Shown: positions 17,829-26,977, counted from the first letter of the stretch. The stretch is DNA of 64,000 nucleotides from Hyphomicrobiaceae bacterium (GCA_020637815.1 JACKJS010000001.1:1178001-1242000), one strand, 5' to 3'. The notes: generated by a model from the sequence alone, not told the origin. Translations and numbers: made by a program.

Positions 17829-17844
17829 GACTCGCCCCCCATCG

Positions 17845-17901
17845 CACCGGGCTGGCCCTTTCGGAGGAGGCGAAAGCCCTTTCGGCAGAGCCAGCCCGGT
17901 G
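17845..17901 (+). promoter_or_regulatory. Structured leader or terminator element upstream of fabI
   Basis: CACCGGGCTGGC (17845-17856) pairs perfectly with GCCAGCCCGGTG (17890-17901). Inside, CGAAAG (17871-17876) can pair with either CTTTCG at 17858-17863 or CTTTCG at 17879-17884, so two exclusive inner hairpins are possible. A GGAGGAGG lies in the first inner loop. No T-run follows. It could terminate the upstream gene pair or act as a fabI leader. Confidence 0.45.
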
Positions 17902-17936
17902 TATAAGAAGCCCCCAGATCATCCGAAGGAGGGCTC

Positions 17937-18755
17937 ATGGCGGGCGCTGGAAATCTCATGGCGGGAAAGCGCGGCATCGTTTTCGGTGTCGCCAACAATC
18001 GCTCGATCGCTTGGGGCATCACCAAGGCCGTTGTCGGCCAGGGCGCGGAAGTCGCTCTGACCTATCAGGGCGATGCGTTAAAGAAACGCGTTGAGCCGCT
18101 CGCCGCCGAAGCCGGCGCGAAGCTCGTCCTGCCATGCGACGTCACCGATAGCGCTTCCATGGACGCGGTCTTCGCCGCCATCGAGAAGGAATGGGGCGGG
18201 CTCGACTTCCTCGTCCATGCCGTCGCCTTTTCCGACAAAGACCAGCTCGACGGCCGTTATGTGGACACGACGGAAGACAACTTCGCCAAGACGATGTTGA
18301 TCTCCTGCTATTCCTTGACCGCCATGGCCAAGCGCGCCGAACCGCTGATGAAGGACGGCGGCTCGCTGCTGACGCTCACCTATTACGGCGCCGAAAAAGT
18401 CATGCCCCATTACAACGTGATGGGCGTCGCCAAGGCCGCGCTGGAGACGAGCGTGCAATATCTCGCCGCGGATCTCGGCAAGAACAATATCCGCGTCAAC
18501 GCCATCTCCGCCGGTCCGATCAAGACGCTGGCCGCGTCCGGCATCTCCGACTTCCGCTACATTCTGAAGTGGAACGAGTATAACTCGCCGCTCCGGCGCA
18601 CCGTTTCCATCGACGATGTGGGCGGCGGCGGGCTGTATCTCTTGTCGGATCTATCCTCGGGCGTGACCGGCGAGGTCCTGCATATCGATGCAGGCTATCA
18701 CGTGGTCGGCATGAAGAACGAAGACGCGCCCGACATCTCCGTGGCGAAGGATTAG
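17937..18755 (+). CDS. fabI: Enoyl-[acyl-carrier-protein] reductase (NADH)
   Basis: 272 residues; ATG at 17937 follows the strong ribosome site GAAGGAGG. It carries out the last reduction of each cycle of type II fatty acid synthesis. The Rossmann start GIVFGVANNRSIAWGI, the catalytic Tyr-x6-Lys (YNVMGVAK, about 162-169), AISAGPIKTLAASGI and the C-terminal LLSDLSSGVTGEVLHIDAG are all diagnostic of FabI. The conventional active-site residues are intact. A hairpin right after the stop ends the unit. Confidence 0.97.
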   Translation: MAGAGNLMAGKRGIVFGVANNRSIAWGITKAVVGQGAEVALTYQGDALKKRVEPLAAEAGAKLVLPCDVTDSASMDAVFAAIEKEWGGLDFLVHAVAFSDKDQLDGRYVDTTEDNFAKTMLISCYSLTAMAKRAEPLMKDGGSLLTLTYYGAEKVMPHYNVMGVAKAALETSVQYLAADLGKNNIRVNAISAGPIKTLAASGISDFRYILKWNEYNSPLRRTVSIDDVGGGGLYLLSDLSSGVTGEVLHIDAGYHVVGMKNEDAPDISVAKD

Positions 18756-18774
18756 GGCGGGACGCATCCCGCCC
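18755..18774. terminator. Terminator hairpin between fabI and the CHAP-like gene
   Basis: GGGCGGGA (18755-18762) and TCCCGCCC (18767-18774) form an 8-bp GC-rich stem with a CGCA loop, starting at the fabI stop and lying before the convergent gene ending at 18794. It probably acts on both strands; the T-run is weak. Confidence 0.55.
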
Positions 18775-18793
18775 CGTTCATTCAGATCGAGCG

Positions 18794-19228
18794 CTAGACC
18801 TTGCGGAACACCGCGCCGGCCACGGAGCGCGGACGTTCGCGCACGCGGCCGCCGTCATTGCCGGAGCGCACGACCCACTGGCCGTCCTTGGTCTTGCCCG
18901 TGATCAGGCCGACATGATGAGACCAGACCGCGACGGCGCCGACACGCGGGCCGTTCAGGGGCCGCCCGCGTTTGGCCCAGTTCCGCGCCAGATTGTATTC
19001 CGGACCGCCACCGAGCTGGGTGCGCATATACCAGCCGCACCAGCGCGAAGGCCGGGGCCCGACACTGTGGCGCCCCGCACTGTCCGGTTTGACGAGGGTC
19101 TTGGTGGCCTTCGTGCTCGCAGCCGCCTTTGCGAAGGGCCCCGGAAAAGCCGCGGCAGGCGTGAGCGGCAACGCGCTCGACAGAAAGATAACAGTCAATG
19201 TCAGCAGACACGCATGCAGCGCACGCAT
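18794..19228 (-). CDS. Secreted CHAP/TIGR02594-like cysteine peptidase or amidase
   Basis: 144 residues with signal peptide (LLTLTVIFLSSALPLTPAAA). The mature part has SRWCGWYMRTQLGGG with the nucleophile Cys in a CGWYM context, NLARNWAKRGRP, VGAVAVWSHHVGLITG containing the His, and SGNDGGRVRERP with a polar residue. This arrangement matches TIGR02594-type CHAP proteins, which are predicted peptidoglycan-cleaving enzymes. Substrate is inferred. Convergent with fabI. Confidence 0.8.
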   Translation of the reverse strand: MRALHACLLTLTVIFLSSALPLTPAAAFPGPFAKAAASTKATKTLVKPDSAGRHSVGPRPSRWCGWYMRTQLGGGPEYNLARNWAKRGRPLNGPRVGAVAVWSHHVGLITGKTKDGQWVVRSGNDGGRVRERPRSVAGAVFRKV

Positions 19229-19417
19229 CGGCGACTCCTTTTTCGGTTGTGTCTTGGGAAGGGTGCGGCGGGCGAAGGTTCAAGCCGGCCGGCGCGAAAC
19301 CCGCGCATGGGCGCAAGCTAAGGAAAAATAAGACGAAAGAGGGCTACTGAGGTGGCCCCGATGGGACCATTTCATGGCCGGATAGACGCTTGGGCGAGAA
19401 GCGGCTAGAGAAGGATC

Positions 19418-20563
19418 ATGTCGCATAACAGCTTCGGACATCTCTTCCGCGTCACGACCTGGGGCGAGAGCCATGGGCCCGCCATCGGCTGTGTGGTCGA
19501 CGGCTGCCCGCCCGGCATTCCCCTCACCGAGGCGGATATCCAGGGCTATTTGGATAAGCGCCGTCCGGGCCAATCGAAATACACGACCCAGCGGAAGGAA
19601 CCCGACACGGTCGAGATTCTATCCGGCGTATTCGAAACCGAAGACGGCGAGCAGGTCACGACGGGCACGCCCATCGCGCTTCAGATTAAGAATGTCGATG
19701 CGCGTTCCAAGGATTATGGGGACATCAAGGACAAGTTCCGCCCCGGTCATGCGGACTACACCTATTTGGAGAAATACGGCGTGCGCGATTGGCGCGGCTC
19801 GGGCCGGGCCTCGGCCCGCGAGACGGCCACGCGGGTCGCGGGCGGGGCCGTGGCACGCAAGGTCGTGCCAGGCATGCGCGTGCGCGGCGCGCTGGTGCAG
19901 GTCGGTCCGCACAAAATCGACCGCGCCAACTGGAATTGGAACGCGGTGAACGAAAACCCCTTCTTCTGTCCTGATCCGGAAGCTGCCGAGACATGGGCGA
20001 CGTTTCTCGACGAGGTCCGGAAAGCCGGCTCCTCGACTGGAGCCGTGATCGAGATCGTAGCGGATGGCGTGCCGGTCGGCCTCGGGGCCCCGCTTTACGC
20101 AAAGCTCGACCAAGACATCTGTTCCGGGCTCATGAGCATCAATGCCGTAAAGGGTGTCGAGATCGGATCGGGTTTCGCTGCCGCTTCCCTGTCCGGCGAA
20201 GAGAATGCGGACGAGATGCGGAACGGTCCGCCCGGCTGGCCGACCTTCCTCTCCAACCACGCCGGCGGCATCCTCGGCGGCATCTCCACGGGCCAGCCCG
20301 TGGTCGCGCGCTTTGCGGTCAAGCCCACCTCGTCGATCCTCAATCCGAGGAACACGATCGACAAGAACGGCAACGACACGGAGGTCGTCACCAAGGGACG
20401 GCACGATCCGTGTGTCGGCATCCGCGCCGTGCCCATCGGCGAGGCCATGGTCGCCATCGTCCTGGCCGACCACTATCTGCGTCATCGCGGCCAGACCGGC
20501 CAAGACGCCGCGCAAGACATCGATGCGAATCTGGAATGGCTCCCGAACGAATCGTCATCCTGA
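19418..20563 (+). CDS. aroC: Chorismate synthase
   Basis: 381 residues; AGAAGGA precedes the ATG. It converts EPSP to chorismate, the last common step of aromatic amino acid synthesis, with reduced FMN. Signatures are intact: GHLFRVTTWGESHGPAIGCV at the N-terminus, YGVRDWRGSGRASARETATR near 115-135, and PTSSILNPRNTIDKNG plus KGRHDPCVGIRAVPIGEAM near the C-terminus. Its last 28 bases overlap the sirtuin gene in another frame. Confidence 0.98.
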   Translation: MSHNSFGHLFRVTTWGESHGPAIGCVVDGCPPGIPLTEADIQGYLDKRRPGQSKYTTQRKEPDTVEILSGVFETEDGEQVTTGTPIALQIKNVDARSKDYGDIKDKFRPGHADYTYLEKYGVRDWRGSGRASARETATRVAGGAVARKVVPGMRVRGALVQVGPHKIDRANWNWNAVNENPFFCPDPEAAETWATFLDEVRKAGSSTGAVIEIVADGVPVGLGAPLYAKLDQDICSGLMSINAVKGVEIGSGFAAASLSGEENADEMRNGPPGWPTFLSNHAGGILGGISTGQPVVARFAVKPTSSILNPRNTIDKNGNDTEVVTKGRHDPCVGIRAVPIGEAMVAIVLADHYLRHRGQTGQDAAQDIDANLEWLPNESSS

Positions 20564-21237
20564 CCGGCGCGGGCCTTTCGGCGGAGAGCGGGCTCGGCAC
20601 GTTTCGCGGAAAAGGCGGGCTTTGGGACGAATACGATCTCGAAGAGGTCGCGACGCCGGAAGGCTTTGCCCGCAATCCCGTGAAGGTGCACGACTTCTAC
20701 AATATGCGCCGCCGCTGGCTGCGCGAGGCCTGCCCCAACGCTGCCCATTTCGCCCTCGCCAAGCTCGAGCGCGAGCACAGCGGCGAGGTCTTGATCGTCA
20801 CCCAGAACATCGACCCGCTGCATGAGGCAGCCGGAAGCAAGGCACCGATCCATATGCATGGCGAGTTGGCCAGCGCGCTTTGCGCTTATTGTTGCGCGAG
20901 CCGCCCCTGGACCGAAGACCTCTCGCTCGCGACGGACTGCCCGGCTTGCGGCGAGTCCGGCTATATGCGCCCCGATGTCGTGTGGTTCGGCGAGATGCCG
21001 CGCGAGATGGAGCGGATCTATGCAGCGCTGGCCAAGTGCGACCTGTTCGTCTCCATCGGGACCAGCGGCACAGTCTACCCTGCGGCGGGCTTCGTCGCCG
21101 AGGCTCAAGGAGCCGGCGCCCACACGGTCGAGCTCAATCTCGATCCGTCGGAAGGGGCGAGCCTCTTCGCCGAAAAGCACTACGGCGCCGCGACGGAGAT
21201 CGTGCCTGCCTTCGTGGAGTCGCTGCTAAAGCCCTAA
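20536..21237 (+). CDS. cobB: NAD-dependent protein deacylase (sirtuin, CobB-like)
   Basis: 233 residues from ATG at 20536, inside the end of aroC. It removes acyl groups from lysine using NAD+. Motifs: GAGLSAESGLGTFRG at residues ~10-24, TQNID near 93 (the usual following Gly is Pro here), catalytic His in HMHGEL near 109, and zinc Cys pairs in CAYC and CPAC. HDFYNMRRRW contains the Tyr-x-x-Arg of class III sirtuins, known to favour succinyl or malonyl lysine. Overlap with aroC suggests translational coupling. The earlier frame back to 19993 is only antisense or out-of-frame aroC. Confidence 0.93.
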   Translation: MAPERIVILTGAGLSAESGLGTFRGKGGLWDEYDLEEVATPEGFARNPVKVHDFYNMRRRWLREACPNAAHFALAKLEREHSGEVLIVTQNIDPLHEAAGSKAPIHMHGELASALCAYCCASRPWTEDLSLATDCPACGESGYMRPDVVWFGEMPREMERIYAALAKCDLFVSIGTSGTVYPAAGFVAEAQGAGAHTVELNLDPSEGASLFAEKHYGAATEIVPAFVESLLKP

Positions 21238-21248
21238 CTGCCGGCGGA

Positions 21249-22475
21249 TCAGCGCGTCAAATACGCGACCACTTCCACATGGCTCGAGAACAAGAACTGG
21301 TCGACAGGGACGACGCGCGCGATCTCGTAACCGCCATCGACGAGGATGCGAAGGTCGCGCGCCAAGGTTCCAGGGTTGCACGACACCGCCACGAGCCGCT
21401 TCACCTTCGACTTGGCCAGTTGCTCAGCTTGCGCGGCGGCACCCGCGCGCGGCGGATCGAAGACCACGGCGTCGTAAGGCTTGAGCTCCTGCCAGCCGAG
21501 CGGATCGCGGAAGAGGTCGCGCCGGTGCGAGCGGACCGGCTTCAGCTTGGGCGTATGCCGCGCGGCATCGACGAGAGCTGTCAGTGCCGCGGCGCTTTCC
21601 TCATAGGCATCGACGGCCGCGCGCTCAGCCAGCGCGAAGGTGAACGTGCCGAGCCCCGCGAACAGATCCGCGACGTGCTTCGCCTTGCCGACGCCTTCGC
21701 GCACGAGCGCGGTCATCTCGTCTTGGGCGGCTGGCGAAGCTTGGAGAAACCCGCCTGGCGGCAGCCGGACTTCCGCCTTGCCAAGATGCAGCATGGGCGG
21801 TGCGAGCATCACGGTCTCGTCGCCCGCGGTGATGCGCGCCAGCCCAAACGCGGCCGCTTCGCCCGCGAGTTTCGCCAACGCCGCCTCGGGCGGGCGCACG
21901 CCCTCCACCACCACATCGAGCCCGGTGTCTGTCTCGGTGATGGCGACACGGGCCTCATGCTTGCCGCCGAGCAGCAGCGCCAGCATCGCTTTCAAGGTCG
22001 GCAACGCTGCGACGATCTTCGGCGACAGGATGGGGCAGACGTCGATGCCGATCGTGTTGTGCGACCTTGCCCTCCGGTAGCCGAGCACGACATCCTTGCC
22101 GCGCCGTTCCAATGCAAAAGTCGCGCGCCTTCGGCTCCCGAGCGGGACGGCGCGACAGGGCTCGACCGGAACAGCCAGGCCTCGCGACCGGAGCGCCTGC
22201 ACCACGAGGTCCCGCTTCCAGGCAAGATAGGCGTTCATCTCGAAGTGTTGCAGGGAGCAGCCGCCGCATGCACCAAAGTGCGGGCAAACCCGTTCGGCGC
22301 GCGCGGGACTGGCATCCAGTACGTCAATCGCTTCAGCGTGCTTTCCGTCCTCCGCGAGATCGGCCCGGACCCACTCGCCCGGCAGCGTGAATGGCACGAA
22401 CACCGGCCCATCCGAGGTCTCGGCGATCCCGTCGCCTTGGGCACCGAGACGGTCGATGGTCAGCTCAACAATCAT
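21249..22475 (-). CDS. RNA m5U methyltransferase, RumA/RlmD type
   Basis: 408 residues. The N-terminal TRAM-like region (LTIDRLGAQGDGIAETSDGP) is followed by the iron-sulfur cysteine set in CPHFGACGGCSLQH near 65-78. The SAM-binding region has VADLFAGLGTFTFALA. The catalytic segment SCNPGTLARDL contains the nucleophilic Cys, and DPPRAGA precedes it. It should methylate uracil-5 in rRNA (or tRNA); exact target position is not readable. Its start overlaps the end of tlyA by 11 bases. Confidence 0.92.
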   Translation of the reverse strand: MIVELTIDRLGAQGDGIAETSDGPVFVPFTLPGEWVRADLAEDGKHAEAIDVLDASPARAERVCPHFGACGGCSLQHFEMNAYLAWKRDLVVQALRSRGLAVPVEPCRAVPLGSRRRATFALERRGKDVVLGYRRARSHNTIGIDVCPILSPKIVAALPTLKAMLALLLGGKHEARVAITETDTGLDVVVEGVRPPEAALAKLAGEAAAFGLARITAGDETVMLAPPMLHLGKAEVRLPPGGFLQASPAAQDEMTALVREGVGKAKHVADLFAGLGTFTFALAERAAVDAYEESAAALTALVDAARHTPKLKPVRSHRRDLFRDPLGWQELKPYDAVVFDPPRAGAAAQAEQLAKSKVKRLVAVSCNPGTLARDLRILVDGGYEIARVVPVDQFLFSSHVEVVAYLTR

Positions 22476-23211
22476 TCCGTGCCCCGATCAAATATTCGAC
22501 ATTGCCGCTCCCGCCTGTGATCGGAGACTGAATCACGCCGACCACGCCCCAGCCTAAACCCTGGAGGAAGCCGCGAACGCGCGCGATGGCGCGCTGACGA
22601 TCCGCCTCATCGCGCACTAGACCGCCCTTCCCGACCGCTTCGCGGCCCGCTTCGAATTGCGGCTTCACCAGCACGGCCAGCCACGCATCCGGCGCGGCGC
22701 GGGTCAGCGCCGCCGGCAATGCTTGGGTGAGGCTGATGAAGCTGACATCGGCAACGATGGCCGAGACCGGCTCGGGCACGAGCGCTGCGTCGATGGTCCG
22801 CGCGTCGGTTCCCTCCAAGGACACGATACGCGGATCGGCGCGGAGGCTCTCGTGAAGCTGGTCCCGGCCCACATCGACCGCGTAGACCCTAGCCGCGCCG
22901 CGCGCCAGCAGTATCTCCGTGAAGCCGCCAGTGGACGCGCCGACATCCAGCGCCACACGCCCCTCCGGCGAAAACTCAAAGGCCTCCAAGGCGGCGGCGA
23001 GCTTGAGTGCGCCACGTGAGACATGAGCGTCCGTGCCCGGCGCTAGCGCGAGCACGACATCGTCCGCGATCGTGGCACCGGGCTTGAGCGCGGGCTCGCC
23101 CCCAATCAGGACACAGCCCCGGCGCACGAGGTCGGCGGCTCGCGCACGCGACGGCGCCAGTCCCTCCTCCACCAATCGTTGGTCGATGCGCTTTTTTCTG
23201 TAGCTGGCCAA
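22465..23211 (-). CDS. tlyA: TlyA-family rRNA 2'-O-methyltransferase
   Basis: 248 residues. An N-terminal S4 RNA-binding domain (RIDQRLVEEGLAPSRARAAD, then RGCVLIGGEP) is followed by an FtsJ-type Rossmann domain with VALDVGASTGGFTEILLARG near 83-102 and the catalytic KPQFEAGREAVGKGG. TlyA enzymes methylate ribose in 16S/23S rRNA; the haemolysin name is historical. It forms a leftward pair with the m5U methyltransferase gene, so both rRNA modifications are co-expressed. Confidence 0.93.
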   Translation of the reverse strand: MASYRKKRIDQRLVEEGLAPSRARAADLVRRGCVLIGGEPALKPGATIADDVVLALAPGTDAHVSRGALKLAAALEAFEFSPEGRVALDVGASTGGFTEILLARGAARVYAVDVGRDQLHESLRADPRIVSLEGTDARTIDAALVPEPVSAIVADVSFISLTQALPAALTRAAPDAWLAVLVKPQFEAGREAVGKGGLVRDEADRQRAIARVRGFLQGLGWGVVGVIQSPITGGSGNVEYLIGARNDC

Positions 23212-23279
23212 ATTGCGTTCTCATATGCTCGGCCTGCGACGAGAGTCCTCGCGCAGGTGTTTCGTGAGGCCCGACCTTA

Positions 23280-23855
23280 TTGAGCGATGATGCCGTCAGC
23301 CGGGATAGCTCGGCTTACCTTACTGACAAATGCGAAGTTCGAAATCGAGACGTGGCAGGCGGCTATGCCGTCTATGCTAGGTCCGTGCTCGAGCCGGGTG
23401 AACTCATCGGCGTGTGGAGCGGCCGCATCGTCGGCGCGGACGCGATCGAGGATCTGCCCGACGAGATCCGCCATCATACAGTGCAGATCGAGGAAGCGCT
23501 CTATCTCGCCTCGGTCGCGCCGGACGAGCCGCCGGACTACATCAATCACTCTTGCGAACCGAATGCGGGGCTCGACGGGCAAATCGCCATCGTGGCCTTG
23601 CGGCGCATCCTGCCAGGCGAGGAAGTGACCATCGACTACGCCATGTGCGATGGGTCACCCTACGACGAGTTCGACTGCGCCTGCGGTTCGACGCTCTGCC
23701 GCGGCAAGATCTCGGGCGACGATTGGCGCATGCCCGCGCTGTGGGAGCGCTATGCCGGTCATTTTTCCCCCTACCTTCAGCGGCGCATCGATGTGTTGAA
23801 ACGCACGAGCCCGCCGCATGCCGCCCTTCAATCCAAGATTATCATTCGAGGGTGA
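23280..23855 (+). CDS. SET-domain protein with post-SET cysteine motif
   Basis: 191 residues from TTG at 23280; an in-frame stop lies just upstream and no ATG fits, so the start is uncertain. The SET core shows YAVYARSVLEPGELIGVWSG, the SAM-binding NHSCEPN near 88-94, and GEEVTIDYAMCD. The post-SET segment CACGSTLCRG provides zinc cysteines. It should be a protein lysine methyltransferase using SAM; the target is unknown. Six bases separate it from a second SET gene, so the two are one operon. Confidence 0.88.
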   Translation: MSDDAVSRDSSAYLTDKCEVRNRDVAGGYAVYARSVLEPGELIGVWSGRIVGADAIEDLPDEIRHHTVQIEEALYLASVAPDEPPDYINHSCEPNAGLDGQIAIVALRRILPGEEVTIDYAMCDGSPYDEFDCACGSTLCRGKISGDDWRMPALWERYAGHFSPYLQRRIDVLKRTSPPHAALQSKIIIRG

Positions 23856-23861
23856 GAACGA

Positions 23862-24287
23862 ATGCTGCTCATTAGCACCTATGTCGCGCCCAGCGGGATC
23901 GAGGGGCTTGGCGTCTTCGCGGACGATTTCATATCGGCTGGATCGTTGATCTGGCGGCTCGACGCCAAGTTCGACATCCTTGTTCCGGACACCGAACTCC
24001 CGACGCTGCCCCCTCACATGCAAATGTACCTGAAGCGCTACAGCTTCCCGCATCTCGAACTGCCCGGCTACCGCGTGATCGACGTGGACAATGGCAAGTA
24101 CATGAACCACAGCCTCACGCCGAACACGGACTTCCGCATTTTCGACCGCGGCTATGCGCTGATGGACATTGCCCGGGGCGAAGAGATCACCTGCAACTAT
24201 CACGAATTCGATCCGGGGTTTGCAGGCTTCCTGACCGGCGAGCCGGAGGCCGCGCTCAATGGGTCCGCAAGCCTTCTGGCTCGATAA
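23862..24287 (+). CDS. Second SET-domain protein, compact
   Basis: 141 residues. SET features: GIEGLGVFADDFISAGSLIW at the start, YMNHSLTPNTDF near 80-91 (the NHS-x-x-PN SAM motif), and GEEITCNYHEFD near 105-116. It lacks the post-SET cysteines of its neighbour and is close to a minimal SET fold. It follows the first SET gene after six bases, suggesting a paired or heteromeric enzyme (inference). The target is unknown. Confidence 0.85.
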   Translation: MLLISTYVAPSGIEGLGVFADDFISAGSLIWRLDAKFDILVPDTELPTLPPHMQMYLKRYSFPHLELPGYRVIDVDNGKYMNHSLTPNTDFRIFDRGYALMDIARGEEITCNYHEFDPGFAGFLTGEPEAALNGSASLLAR

Positions 24288-24417
24288 CGCTCTAAAGGCC
24301 CGAGCCGATGCGGCTGTGTCCCGCCGGTGCGGTCTCTCCTGCGGCTGCCTGCCGGGTTTGCCAAGCGCCTGCGACTGAACTAAGCAGGTGCAGCCTGTAT
24401 TCCCGCCGGAGCGTTCC

Positions 24418-24906
24418 ATGATCGAGCGACGCCTGCCAATTGGTCTGTTTCTCGCCGTTCTGATGATCGGTGCCGCGCTTCCAAGCCGCCCCGCGCACGC
24501 GACGGACTTTTGGCAAGCGAAGACGAGCGGTGGCTTCGTGACGCTGCGCTATGGGCCACCCGACGAGCGGGAAAAGCCGGTGTTCCTGCTGTCCTGTTTG
24601 AACGGCGTCGGAATTGCCGTCCTGTCGGTCTATACGGACTTCCCGGAGAATCAGCCCGGAGACGCAATCACGATCAACTTCAGCGCGGGCGGCCAAACGG
24701 CGCCCGTGGCCGGCGAGACGGCCGCCGAGGACGGCACCGGCATTATCTATGCGGAGGCCGGCGACATCGCCGTTACCCCTATACTCAAGATCCTAAAGGA
24801 GAAGGGGACGGTGACGATGACATCGGGCGCGAACACCGTCGACCTCTCGGCGAATGGCCGCGCCGAGGCTGCTGCCGAATTCTCGAAGGATTGCACGCTC
24901 GACTAA
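24418..24906 (+). CDS. Exported hypothetical protein
   Basis: 162 residues from ATG at 24418; the signal peptide (LPIGLFLAVLMIGAALPSRP) supports this over the in-frame ATG at 24388. The mature part is mostly beta strand (FVTLRYGPPDEREKPVFLLS; GDAITINFSAGGQTAPVAGE) and includes two cysteines, one near the C-terminus, possibly disulfide bonded. I do not recognise the family. The stop overlaps the convergent dxs end by four bases. Confidence 0.65.
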   Translation: MIERRLPIGLFLAVLMIGAALPSRPAHATDFWQAKTSGGFVTLRYGPPDEREKPVFLLSCLNGVGIAVLSVYTDFPENQPGDAITINFSAGGQTAPVAGETAAEDGTGIIYAEAGDIAVTPILKILKEKGTVTMTSGANTVDLSANGRAEAAAEFSKDCTLD

Positions 24907-26831
24907 GCGCGCTGGGCCGCGTCCGCCTTTTCGTTCTTGCCGAGTGCCGTGAAGACGGCTTTCACGATCCCGTCCGCATCGAGCCCCGCGCTCGCATACA
25001 TGGCAGCTGGTTTGCCTTGGTCGATGAAGCGGTCAGGCAGGACCAGCGTCCGAACCTTGAGGGACCCGTCCAACAGACCGTCGGCGGAAAGCTGATGAAG
25101 CACATGGGCCCCGAATCCGCCCGCGGCCCCCTCCTCGACGGTAATGAGCACCTCGTGGTTCTTGGCGAGATCGCGGATCAACGAGACATCGAGCGGCTTT
25201 GCGAAGCGCGCGTCGGCGACCGTCGTCGGCAGTCCGAACCCGGAAAGTTCGTCCGCCGCCGCGAAGCATTCGCCAAGCCGCGCGCCGAAGGACAGGAGCG
25301 CCACGGCGGAACCTTCGCGTACGATGCGGCCTTTTCCGATTTCGAGCGGCGTACCCCGCTTGGGCAGCGGCACGCCGGAACCATCGCCCCGCGGATAACG
25401 GAAGGCCGTGGGACGATCGTCGACCGCCGCGGCCGTCGCCGTCATATGCATGAGTTCGGCTTCGTCGGCGGCCGCCATGACGATCAGGTTCGGCAGGCAG
25501 GTTAGAAAGGCCGTGTCGAACGAACCCGCATGGGTGGGACCGTCGGCCCCGACGAGGCCAGCGCGGTCGATAGCGAAGCGCACCGGCAGCTTCTGCACCG
25601 CGACGTCGTGCGCCACCTGGTCGTAGGCGCGCTGAAGAAACGTCGAATAGATGGCAGCGAACGGCTTGTAGCCTTCGGCCGCCAGTCCGGCCGCGAAGGT
25701 CACCGCATGCTGTTCGGCTATACCGACGTCGAAACAGCGATCGGGAAAGACCTCGCCGAACTTGTCGAGCCCCGTGCCGGACGGCATGGCCGCCGTGATG
25801 GCCACGACTTTGTCGTCCGCGCGCGCTTCCTCGATCAGCGCGTTGGCGAACACTTTCGTGTAGCTCGGCGGACCGCCCGGCGCGGCCTTTTCCTGGGTGC
25901 CGGTGACGACATTGAAGCGGCTGACGCCGTGATACTTGTCGGCCGATTCCTCGGCCGGGCCGTAACCCTTGCCCTTCTGCGTGACCACGTGAACCAAGAT
26001 CGGCCCGTTCTGCATCTTCTTCACATTGCGCAGGACGGGCAGCAGATGGTCGAGGTTGTGCCCATCGATGGGCCCGACATAGTAGAAGCCGAGTTCCTCG
26101 AAGAGCGTGCCTCCGGTCATGAAGCTGCGGGTGAATTCCTCGACCCGGGCCGCATGGCGCTGCCAGCTATGCGGCAGGACATTGCGCGCGGCTTGCTTCA
26201 TCCAGCGGCGGAAGCGCCGATAGGTCCCGCCGGAGATCAAGCGCGCCAGATGAGCACTCATGGCGCCGACAGGCGGCGCGATCGACATATCGTTGTCGTT
26301 GAGGACCACGATCAGCCGCGAGTCCATGGCGCCTGCGTTGTTCATGGCTTCGTAGGCCATGCCGGCGCTCATGGCGCCATCGCCGATCACCGCAACGACG
26401 TTGTTGGCGCCGCCCGACAGGTCGCGCGCGACGGCCATGCCAAGGCCTGCGGAAATCGAGGTAGAGGAATGGCCCGCGCCGAACGGGTCGTATTCGCTTT
26501 CGGCGCGCTTGCAGAAGCCGGACAGCCCGCCCGGCTGGCGCAAGGTCCGGATACGGTCGCGGCGGCCAGTCAGGATCTTGTGCGGGTAGCACTGGTGACC
26601 CACGTCCCAGATGAGGCGGTCGTTCGGCGTATCGAAGACGTGATGGAGCGCCACCGTGAGCTCGACCACGCCAAGCCCCGCCCCCAAATGTCCGCCCGTG
26701 ACCGAAACGGCGCTGATGGTCTCCTGACGAAGCTCATCCGCGAGGCGCTTCAACTCGTCGTCGGAGAGCCGGCGCATATCGTCCGGCGTCTGAACCTTGT
26801 CCAGCAGTGGCGTAGCGTTTTCGGCGCTCAT
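24903..26831 (-). CDS. dxs: 1-deoxy-D-xylulose-5-phosphate synthase
   Basis: 642 residues, full length. It condenses pyruvate and glyceraldehyde 3-phosphate in the first step of the MEP isoprenoid pathway, using thiamine diphosphate. Motifs: LIWDVGHQCYPHKILTGRRD, the GDGAMSAGMAYEAMNNAG thiamine site near 148-165, GPIDGHN, and the transketolase C-terminal part with DVGIAEQHAVTFAAGLA and DRAGLVGADGPTHAGSFD. It follows xseB and an HDAC-like gene on the same strand, an arrangement common in Rhizobiales. Confidence 0.98.
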   Translation of the reverse strand: MSAENATPLLDKVQTPDDMRRLSDDELKRLADELRQETISAVSVTGGHLGAGLGVVELTVALHHVFDTPNDRLIWDVGHQCYPHKILTGRRDRIRTLRQPGGLSGFCKRAESEYDPFGAGHSSTSISAGLGMAVARDLSGGANNVVAVIGDGAMSAGMAYEAMNNAGAMDSRLIVVLNDNDMSIAPPVGAMSAHLARLISGGTYRRFRRWMKQAARNVLPHSWQRHAARVEEFTRSFMTGGTLFEELGFYYVGPIDGHNLDHLLPVLRNVKKMQNGPILVHVVTQKGKGYGPAEESADKYHGVSRFNVVTGTQEKAAPGGPPSYTKVFANALIEEARADDKVVAITAAMPSGTGLDKFGEVFPDRCFDVGIAEQHAVTFAAGLAAEGYKPFAAIYSTFLQRAYDQVAHDVAVQKLPVRFAIDRAGLVGADGPTHAGSFDTAFLTCLPNLIVMAAADEAELMHMTATAAAVDDRPTAFRYPRGDGSGVPLPKRGTPLEIGKGRIVREGSAVALLSFGARLGECFAAADELSGFGLPTTVADARFAKPLDVSLIRDLAKNHEVLITVEEGAAGGFGAHVLHQLSADGLLDGSLKVRTLVLPDRFIDQGKPAAMYASAGLDADGIVKAVFTALGKNEKADAAQRA

Positions 26832-26977
26832 TCGCTTTCCTGTCGGCGGCTTACGTCAACGACGGACCGCAAAAAATATTTCGTAATATCAGCGCGTTAT
26901 TATAACTCTATCGGGCCTGCCCCATGCTTGCAACGCCCACGCCAAACTCCAAGATCCGTCCTGCATCGGTCAACCGT

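Noticed and set aside
20880..22520. 546-codon open frame on plus strand
   Set aside because: It runs out of frame through the sirtuin gene and antisense through the m5U methyltransferase gene, both of which have intact motifs.
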